64,000 nt of DNA from an uncultured Microbacterium sp. (GTDB taxonomy: Bacteria; Actinomycetota; Actinomycetes; Actinomycetales; Microbacteriaceae). Every line of letters begins with the position of its first letter. Positions within the stretch are counted from its first letter, which is position 1. Positions 1 through 7,321 of the stretch are shown in pieces. The stretch spans positions 1-64,000 of the forward strand of contig NZ_CAMFHZ010000014.1 in the NCBI RefSeq assembly GCF_945952435.1, written 5' to 3'. The notes under the pieces are model-generated. The model was not told the DNA's origin and did not search any database. It was given only the letters and a program-made list of their open reading frames with translations. A program made the position numbers and the translations under genes.

Positions 1-106
1 GCCGCACGGCCCGCGACGGAGGCCGGGGATCCGGGTGACGGCCCCGGCTGAGCCCTCTGGCCGCCGGCCGGCGGGTTCGTTCGGGTTCCGCGCAAAATCG
101 CGCCCG

Positions 107-112
107 TACCCT
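107..112 (+). promoter_or_regulatory. -10 hexamer of glmS, leaderless arrangement
   Basis: TACCCT ends exactly six bases before the glmS ATG at 119, so transcription would start at or next to the start codon. No clear -35 box is seen. The same -10/N6/start spacing recurs at many genes in this window. Confidence 0.5.
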
Positions 113-118
113 GGGGCT

Positions 119-1969
<1,851 letters not shown>

Positions 1970-2024
1970 CGCCGCGCCGTCGGGCGTAAGGGCGTTCCCG
2001 TCTCGTCCTGTTCTCGGGCATTCC

Positions 2025-2101
2025 CTTTCTCAGGACGGATCGTCCGCACGGGGGCGGAGGAGAACGGATTCCGCAGATCGCGTGATTCCGTCCTGAGAAC
2101 G
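2025..2101. repeat. palindromic intergenic element, CTGAGAACG family
   Basis: Perfect 13-bp inverted repeats, TTCTCAGGACGGA at 2027-2039 and its complement at 2087-2099, enclose about 47 bp. Further GAGAACG-like words lie inside and just upstream in both orientations. It sits between glmS and acpS. The arm resembles the ends of the element at 13734-13810, so the two look like members of one small dispersed family. It could act as a hairpin terminator or be a REP/MITE-like repeat; the sequence alone does not decide. Confidence 0.6.
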
Positions 2102-2190
2102 GACCGGCCCGGGGCCCGTCCCGCGGGTGGCAGTCCACGGGGACGGAGGTGGACCGCCGGCGGCGTCCGAGCTCCGCAGACCCCGCCGGG

Positions 2191-2196
2191 TAGGCT
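2191..2196 (+). promoter_or_regulatory. -10 hexamer of acpS, leaderless arrangement
   Basis: TAGGCT lies six bases before the GTG start of acpS at 2203. No ribosome binding site is seen before that GTG, which fits a leaderless transcript. Confidence 0.5.
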
Positions 2197-2202
2197 GGAT
2201 CG

Positions 2203-2748
2203 GTGATCATCGGCACCGGCATCGACCTCGTGGACATCCCGCGATTCGAGCGGACGGTCGCCCGCACGCCGCGTCTCCTGCACCGGCTCTTCGCCCCCGC
2301 CGAGCAGGGTCTGCGGGTGTCGTCGCTCGCGGCGCGCTATGCCGCGAAGGAGGCGCTGATCAAGGCGCTGGGAGGATCCGACGGGGTGCACTGGACCGAG
2401 ATCGAGATCGCGTCCGAGGCGTCGGGGCGGCCGTACTTCGCGCTGAGCGGCAGCACGGCGGACGTGGTGGCCGAGCGCGGCATCACGACCCTGCACCTGT
2501 CCCTCACGCACGACGCCGGTCTCGCGGCCGCGTACGTCGTCGCGGAGGCCCGCGACGGCTCCGGCACGAGGACGTCGGGCGGCGATCGCGCGGCGGGGGA
2601 GTCTTCCGGGCTCGCCTTCCCCTCCCCGGGGCATCGTTCCCTCCCTCTCTCGACGCAGCAGCGGGGAGGCGAAGACGTGCAGCGGGGGGAAAGAGGCGAA
2701 CCCGCGCGGGACGCCGCTGCAGACCCGACGATGGGCGCGGCCTCATGA
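2203..2748 (+). CDS. acpS: holo-[acyl-carrier-protein] synthase with C-terminal extension
   Basis: Transfers 4'-phosphopantetheine from CoA to the serine of acyl carrier protein, activating fatty acid synthesis. The N-terminal 115 or so residues carry the family motifs: GTGIDLVDIPRFER with the metal-binding Asp, and RYAAKEALIKALGG with the catalytic Glu. Bacterial AcpS is usually about 120 residues, but this frame continues to 181. The extra 60 or so residues are low-complexity (rich in Gly, Arg, Ser, Pro) with no recognisable fold. The DNA for this tail (about 2606-2710) holds an imperfect inverted repeat, so it may be an inserted repeat element that stayed open. The GTG start is supported by the -10 six bases upstream. 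The stop overlaps the alr ATG (ATGA), so the two are translationally coupled. Confidence 0.9.
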   Translation: MIIGTGIDLVDIPRFERTVARTPRLLHRLFAPAEQGLRVSSLAARYAAKEALIKALGGSDGVHWTEIEIASEASGRPYFALSGSTADVVAERGITTLHLSLTHDAGLAAAYVVAEARDGSGTRTSGGDRAAGESSGLAFPSPGHRSLPLSTQQRGGEDVQRGERGEPARDAAADPTMGAAS

Positions 2749-3851
2749 GCGTGCCGCTGCGGGAGGCGACGATCGACCTCGACGCGATCACCGACAACAC
2801 CCGACACCTGCGCCGCCTCACGGGCGTCGACGTGATCGCGGTCGTGAAGGCCAACGCGTACGGGCACGGCGCCGTGCACGCGGCGGTCGCCGCGCTCGCG
2901 GGAGGCGCCACCCGCCTCGGCGTCGTGACCGTGGACGAGGCGCTCGAGCTTCGCCGCGCCGGCATCACCGCGCCGATCCTCGCCTGGCTGCACGCGCCGG
3001 GGCAGCGCTTCGACGACGCCGCGGAGGCGGGGATCGAGCTCGGCGTGTCGTCGCTCGCCCAGCTCGAAGCGGTCGCGGCGGTGCGCGGACCGCACCCTGT
3101 CGGCGTGCACCTCAAGTTCGAGACGGGCCTCAGCCGCAACGGCATCGCGCCCGCGGACGCGGCCCCGGTGCTCGCCGAGGCCGCGCGACTCGAGCGGATC
3201 GGCCGCATCCGCATCGTCGGCCTGTTCAGCCACCTCTCCAACACGAGCGAGGCCGACGACCTCGCCGCGCTCGCCGCGTTCGACCGGGGGTGCGCCGAGG
3301 CGGAGTCGTTCGGGATCCGCCCCGAGCTGCGCCACCTCGCGGCTACTGCCGCAGCGATCGAGCTGCCCCCGACCCGCCTGGACGCGGTGCGGATCGGCAT
3401 CGGACTCTACGGACTGAGCCCGTTCGCCGATCGCAGCTCCTCCGATCTGGGCCTGCGCCCGGCGATGACGCTGCGCGGAGCGGTCGCCGCGGTGCGTCGG
3501 GTCCCGGCGGGAACGGGCGTGTCGTACGGCTACGACCACCGCACGACCGACGAGACGACGCTCGCCCTCGTCCCGCTCGGCTACGCGGACGGCGTGCCGC
3601 GGCAGGCCTCGGGTCGTGGCCCGGTGCAGATCGGCGGACGGCGGTACCGCGTGGCCGGGCGGATCGCGATGGACCAGTTCGTCGTGGACGTGGGCGACGC
3701 GGACGTGGGCGTGGGAGACGAGGTCGTCCTGTTCGGGGATCCGACGCTCGGGTTCCCCGCGGCCACCGACTGGGCCGATGCCGCGGACACGATCAACTAC
3801 GAGGTCGTCACCCGGATCGGCCCGCGCGTGCCGCGGCGGGGCATCGCATGA
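2745..3851 (+). CDS. alr: alanine racemase
   Basis: PLP enzyme that interconverts L- and D-alanine for peptidoglycan. The product is 368 residues, typical length. The PLP lysine lies in the N-terminal motif VIAVVKANAYGHGA. The substrate and PLP-phosphate region (GLFSHLSNTSEAD, VRIGIGLYG) follows, and the C-terminal beta domain has VSYGYDHRT and PLGYADGVPR with the second catalytic Tyr region and RIAMDQFVVDV. It overlaps acpS by four bases at its start and tsaE by four bases at its end, giving a tight acpS-alr-tsaE operon. Confidence 0.97.
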   Translation: MSVPLREATIDLDAITDNTRHLRRLTGVDVIAVVKANAYGHGAVHAAVAALAGGATRLGVVTVDEALELRRAGITAPILAWLHAPGQRFDDAAEAGIELGVSSLAQLEAVAAVRGPHPVGVHLKFETGLSRNGIAPADAAPVLAEAARLERIGRIRIVGLFSHLSNTSEADDLAALAAFDRGCAEAESFGIRPELRHLAATAAAIELPPTRLDAVRIGIGLYGLSPFADRSSSDLGLRPAMTLRGAVAAVRRVPAGTGVSYGYDHRTTDETTLALVPLGYADGVPRQASGRGPVQIGGRRYRVAGRIAMDQFVVDVGDADVGVGDEVVLFGDPTLGFPAATDWADAADTINYEVVTRIGPRVPRRGIA

Positions 3852-4336
3852 GCGCGCTCGACGCCCTGCAGGGCCGGCACACGGTCGCGACCGCCGAGGA
3901 GATGGAGCAGCTCGGCAGGACGATCGGCGCCGACCTCGGCGCGGGCGACGTGCTGATCCTCACCGGCCCCCTCGGCGCCGGGAAGACCACGTTCACCCGG
4001 GGGCTCGCCGAAGGACTCGGCGTGCGCGGTCCGGTGCAGAGCCCCACCTTCGTGATCGCACGGACCCACCCCTCGCTCGTCGGCCGCGCCCCGCTCGTGC
4101 ACGTCGACGCCTACCGGCTCGGATCCGCCGCGGAGCTCGACGACCTCGACGTGGACGTGCTCGGATCCGTCGTCGTGGTCGAATGGGGCCGCGGACTGGC
4201 AGAGGACCTCGCGGACGCCTGGTGGGACATCGCGTTCGAGCGTCCGGTGGGCGCGGGCCTCGATGCGGACGCGCCGGACGAGGAGCTCGACGCCGACGCG
4301 CCGCGGATCGTCACGATCGACCGCGTCGCCCGCTGA
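3848..4336 (+). CDS. tsaE: tRNA threonylcarbamoyladenosine biosynthesis ATPase TsaE
   Basis: P-loop ATPase that works with TsaB and TsaD in adding threonylcarbamoyl to A37 of ANN-decoding tRNAs. The 162-residue protein has Walker A GPLGAGKTTFTRG, the SPTFVI switch motif, HVDAYRL and the VVEWG segment typical of TsaE. An acidic stretch of about 25 residues near the C terminus (ADAPDEELDADAP) is not conserved in the family. ATG overlaps the alr stop. The last codons and the stop lie inside the first unit of a tandem repeat that continues downstream. Its usual partner tsaB is 8.3 kb away, behind an inserted gene block. Confidence 0.95.
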   Translation: MSALDALQGRHTVATAEEMEQLGRTIGADLGAGDVLILTGPLGAGKTTFTRGLAEGLGVRGPVQSPTFVIARTHPSLVGRAPLVHVDAYRLGSAAELDDLDVDVLGSVVVVEWGRGLAEDLADAWWDIAFERPVGAGLDADAPDEELDADAPRIVTIDRVAR

Positions 4337-4460
4337 GAGCGCCCGCTGCTCGCTGAGAACGCCCCGCTCCTCGCTGAGAACGCCGCGTCGCCCGCTGAGA
4401 GCGCCCGCTGCTCGCTGAGAACGCGCGTCGCTCGCTGAGAACGCGCGTCGCCCGCTGCAT
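4321..4460. repeat. stop-codon-anchored tandem repeat after tsaE
   Basis: Six units of 20-21 bp, each containing CGCTGAGAACG or CGCTGAGAGCG, start at 4331, 4351, 4372, 4393, 4413 and 4433. A decayed unit (CGCTGC) follows at 4453. The TGA of the first unit is the tsaE stop codon. On a larger scale the 42 bp at 4321-4362, which include the last tsaE codons, recur identically at 4383-4424, showing duplication of the gene's 3' end. The rest of the 272-bp gap (4461-4608) holds the response regulator promoter region. Confidence 0.85.
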
Positions 4461-4550
4461 CCGATCGCGCGATCCCGGCCGCGCGTGCCGATCATCGCAT
4501 CGTTCCTCCTGGGTATCCGTCGCCCGCGTCGGGCGGGACAGAGATATCGG

Positions 4551-4556
4551 TATGAT
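4551..4556 (+). promoter_or_regulatory. candidate -10 for the response regulator gene
   Basis: TATGAT is close to the consensus TATAAT and lies 52 bases upstream of the ATG at 4609. The -35 region is poor (around 4528). The resulting leader of about 45 bases contains AGGA at 4597-4600 as ribosome binding site. Confidence 0.4.
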
Positions 4557-4608
4557 GCCGATGTTCCCCGCACCGCGTCCCGCGGGGTTCCGAGCGAGGA
4601 ATGTGAAC

Positions 4609-5472
4609 ATGAGCGAAGTCGCAGCCACGGCGCAGATCGCCGTCATCGTCGAGGACGACCCCGATGTCCGCACTCTGTTGGACGAGGTCTTCCAATCCGC
4701 CGGTTTCCGCACGGTCATGACCGCGAACGGTCTCGACGGGGTGGCCGCTGTTGCGGAGCATCAGCCGCTGATCACGACCCTTGACATCAACCTGCCGGGC
4801 ATCGACGGCTTCGAGGCCGCACGCCGCATCCGCAAGCTCAGCCCGACGTTCATCATCATGCTCTCCGCGCTTGGCGAGGAGAGCGACATCGTGCTCGGCC
4901 TCTCCTCCGGGGCGGACGAGTACGTGGTCAAGCCCTTCCGCCCCCGCGAGCTGCGCGCCCGGATCGAGGCGCTGCTGCGCCGCCCGAGGCTCGAGGCCCC
5001 CGCGGAACTGGTCGGCGCTCTCGTCGGCGCCGCCGAATCCGGCGCGGGCGGCGACCGGCCGACCCCGGCGCGCAACCCCTCCGCGACCGCCGCGATCCCG
5101 CTGCCCCCGGACGCGGAGGGCGCGCAGTGGCACGGGCATCGCGACATCAGTCTCGACCTCGCGACGCACACCGTGCTGGTGGCGCAGCAGGAGGTCGACC
5201 TCACGCCGACCGAGTTCGACCTGCTCGCGACGCTCCTCGAGTCCAAGCGCCGCGTGCGCAGCAAGTCCGATCTCGCCCTCGTCCTCCGCGGCGAGGCGTT
5301 CGGCTCCTCCTATTACGTCGGCGAACCGGACAAGCGCGCCATCGAGGCGCACATGGCCAACCTCCGGCGCAAGATCGGCGACAGCACGGCCGAGCCCCGC
5401 TACATCGAGACGGTCCGCGGTGTCGGCTACCGTCTCACGCCGAGCACGGACGGCACGTCGTCCTCGCGCTGA
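4609..5472 (+). CDS. OmpR/PhoB-type two-component response regulator
   Basis: A DNA-binding response regulator of 287 residues. The receiver domain (about 10-130) has the acidic pair in VEDDPDV, the phospho-acceptor Asp59 in TTLDINLPG, and the conserved Lys in YVVKPF. A 45-residue Ala/Pro-rich linker follows, then a winged-helix Trans_reg_C domain (about 175-280: DLTPTEFDLLATLLESKRRV ... IETVRGVGYRL). The start at 4609 is chosen for the AGGA eight bases upstream; the frame is open earlier but adds a non-conserved N terminus. No kinase is adjacent on this strand. The histidine kinase at 9895 is the obvious candidate partner, since the two flank the GH18/GT2 pair. Target genes are unknown; the neighbouring polysaccharide genes are an inference. 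Confidence 0.92.
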   Translation: MSEVAATAQIAVIVEDDPDVRTLLDEVFQSAGFRTVMTANGLDGVAAVAEHQPLITTLDINLPGIDGFEAARRIRKLSPTFIIMLSALGEESDIVLGLSSGADEYVVKPFRPRELRARIEALLRRPRLEAPAELVGALVGAAESGAGGDRPTPARNPSATAAIPLPPDAEGAQWHGHRDISLDLATHTVLVAQQEVDLTPTEFDLLATLLESKRRVRSKSDLALVLRGEAFGSSYYVGEPDKRAIEAHMANLRRKIGDSTAEPRYIETVRGVGYRLTPSTDGTSSSR

Positions 5473-5530
5473 CCCGCGTCGGCCTCGCGACCTGACCCGC
5501 ATCGTCCTCGCGACCTGGCCCGTCGCGCCG
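5455..5530. repeat. stop-codon-anchored tandem repeat after the response regulator
   Basis: About three units of 21-23 bp built on CCTCGCGACCTGACCCGC. CTGACC/CTGGCC words start at 5469, 5492 and 5515, a 23-bp period. The first TGA is the stop codon of the response regulator gene. This is the same arrangement as after tsaE, with an unrelated unit sequence. Confidence 0.65.
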
Positions 5531-5587
5531 TGCGGGGCTGCACGTGCGACCCTGCACGTCTGCGGCCGGCACGCCCGCAGACGCACG

Positions 5588-5620
5588 GAGGGGGCGCCAG
5601 CCTCGAACTGACGCCCCCTC
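5588..5620. terminator. bidirectional terminator hairpin
   Basis: Two 13-base arms (GAGGGGGCG...CAG and its complement) with one mismatch and a 7-base loop lie between the convergent response regulator and GH18 genes. It could terminate transcripts from both sides. The remainder of the 274-bp gap contains the tandem repeat above and no gene. Confidence 0.6.
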
Positions 5621-5746
5621 GGGTGCGGTCGCGGTGCCTGTCCCGCGACCCGGCCTCGGATCTCTTCGAGGCCGCTCCCGCATCGGACAGGGTACCGATC
5701 CGGGAGCCACGCCGGTCCCCACCGGCGTTTCCCCACCTCGCCCGGG

Positions 5747-7321
5747 TTACGGGCCCGCGCTCGGTGAAGGAGTCGTCGTCGGGGCGGTGTCCTCCACCAC
5801 CGCCCACGGCGAACGATCGTGATCCGTGATGCCGTCGGAGGGCACGTCCCCGCGCGTCCACCACTTGGCACGGTAGGGCACGCCCTGATAAGACACCACG
5901 GCACCCTTGTCGTAGGGCTGATCCGAGGCCCACACCGGCGTCCCGGCCGGCGCGGTCGGCAGCGAGAACGGCACGTCCGTCGGCAGGACGGGGCCGATCA
6001 GGCGCCACGCGGTCTGATCCGTGGTCGGCATCGGATCGTCGGGCTGGTACCCCCCGGACACCCACCACTTCGCCGCGTACACGTAGCCGTGCCAGACGAC
6101 GCGGACGCCCGCCGAGTACGCGGCGCCCTCGGTCCACAGCGGGTAGGGCGCGGTCTCGGCGTCGTCGGGCAGGCTCGCCGTCGGAGAGGCGCTCGGCGTC
6201 GCGTCGCCGCCGGGCAGTCCGGAGAATCCGCGGCGCAGCGTCCCCGCGAAGCTCGCATCGCCCTGGTCCACGCCGCTGCACGAGGTCGAGACCACGGTGA
6301 GGTCGGGGTAGTTCGGACCGCACGTGCGGTCGCGGTTCGCCGACCACATCGACAGGCGCGCCAGACGCTGATCCTGGGCGAAGTCGTTGAGCTTCGCCGC
6401 GTCCTTCAGGGTGAAGACCTCGCCGCGCACGTCGTTCTGGCCGATCATCGCGGTGGCGCCGAGCACTCCCCAGGCGCCGTCCGAGGGCAGCGCCTCGTGC
6501 TGGTCCGCGTAGAGACGCTCCAGCTGGTCGTGGGCACCCTGCAGCGCGCCGATCGCGGCGTCCGCCATCGACTTCCCGGAGAGCGGGACGTTGAAGTCCA
6601 TGGTCATGGCGTTGACCCCGGCGAGATTCACCCCGGCCTGCAGGAGCTGACGGATCGCACGCAGCCCGTCCTGCGTGAAGCCGTCCAGTCCCACCGGGAG
6701 CGTGAGCCACACGGTGAGGTCGGAGCCGTCGGCACGGCGCGACGCCTGGAGCTTCGCGAGCGCCTGGGCGCGGCGATCGCCGGCCGCGCTGTCGCTGAGG
6801 TTCTGGTTCTCCAGATCCAGGTCCACCGTGCTCACGGAGTACCGGTCGATCACCGTCGAGTAGGCGTTCGCGAGGTCGTTGACCGAGGAGCAGGCGGTGC
6901 CCAGCTCGGTGTTCTTCGCGCCGCCGAAGGAGATCGCGACGTGGGCGCCCTCGCGGCGCATCCCCTCGACACGGCGGTCGAGATCCAGGGAGCGTCCGGC
7001 GTCCATGAGCGAGTACGCCCCGCCCCAGCTGGGCTGGCAGCTGTCGGACGACGCCGCGACGACGAACGAGAGCAGCACGCCGTCGGACGCGGAGGCCGAG
7101 GACGAGGCGCTCGTGTCGGCGGCGTCGGCGGCGGTGACGTCGTAGTAGGCGCCGAACCACCGCGGACCGATGGGGGCGCTCACCGCCGGGCGCGAGGTGA
7201 ACAGGTACCACGGGATCACGACGACGCCGGCGATCAGCGCACAGGCGATCAGGACTCCGATCGCGACCCGCCAGGGGGACAGTCGTTTACCGGGATGACG
7301 TCCGGTGGAAGTGCTGGTCAT
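5747..7321 (-). CDS. secreted or membrane-anchored GH18 chitinase-like hydrolase with two carbohydrate-binding modules
   Basis: Predicted hydrolase of beta-1,4-GlcNAc-type polysaccharide outside the cell. The 524-residue protein has an N-terminal membrane segment (about 18-42, ALIAGVVVIPWYL), so it is anchored or cleaved. The GH18 domain (about 53-340) starts with FGAYYDVT, has SFGGAKN, and keeps the catalytic DxDxE as DLDLE at 167-171, so Glu171 is the probable acid/base. After an Ala/Ser/Pro linker come two C-terminal chitin-binding-like modules with aromatic motifs (YVYAAKWWVSGGYQP and YRAKWWTRGDVP). ATG overlaps the stop of the upstream GT2 gene (ATGA), so synthase and hydrolase are co-translated. 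Pairing suggests trimming or release of the polymer made by the GT2 enzyme; the polymer itself is not identified. Confidence 0.88.
   Translation of the reverse strand: MTSTSTGRHPGKRLSPWRVAIGVLIACALIAGVVVIPWYLFTSRPAVSAPIGPRWFGAYYDVTAADAADTSASSSASASDGVLLSFVVAASSDSCQPSWGGAYSLMDAGRSLDLDRRVEGMRREGAHVAISFGGAKNTELGTACSSVNDLANAYSTVIDRYSVSTVDLDLENQNLSDSAAGDRRAQALAKLQASRRADGSDLTVWLTLPVGLDGFTQDGLRAIRQLLQAGVNLAGVNAMTMDFNVPLSGKSMADAAIGALQGAHDQLERLYADQHEALPSDGAWGVLGATAMIGQNDVRGEVFTLKDAAKLNDFAQDQRLARLSMWSANRDRTCGPNYPDLTVVSTSCSGVDQGDASFAGTLRRGFSGLPGGDATPSASPTASLPDDAETAPYPLWTEGAAYSAGVRVVWHGYVYAAKWWVSGGYQPDDPMPTTDQTAWRLIGPVLPTDVPFSLPTAPAGTPVWASDQPYDKGAVVSYQGVPYRAKWWTRGDVPSDGITDHDRSPWAVVEDTAPTTTPSPSAGP

Noticed and set aside
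1..118. glmS ribozyme or end of an upstream gene
   Set aside because: A -10 box six bases before glmS leaves no leader for a ribozyme. The first 100 bases show no reading frame I can assign.
4321..4460. Possible CRISPR-like or satellite array
   Set aside because: Units are 20-21 bp head to tail with no unique spacers, and no cas gene is present. It is a simple tandem repeat.
5427..7211. 594-codon minus-strand frame overlapping the GH18 gene
   Set aside because: Arg/Gly-rich translation in a shifted frame; the neighbouring frame encodes GH18 and carbohydrate-binding motifs.
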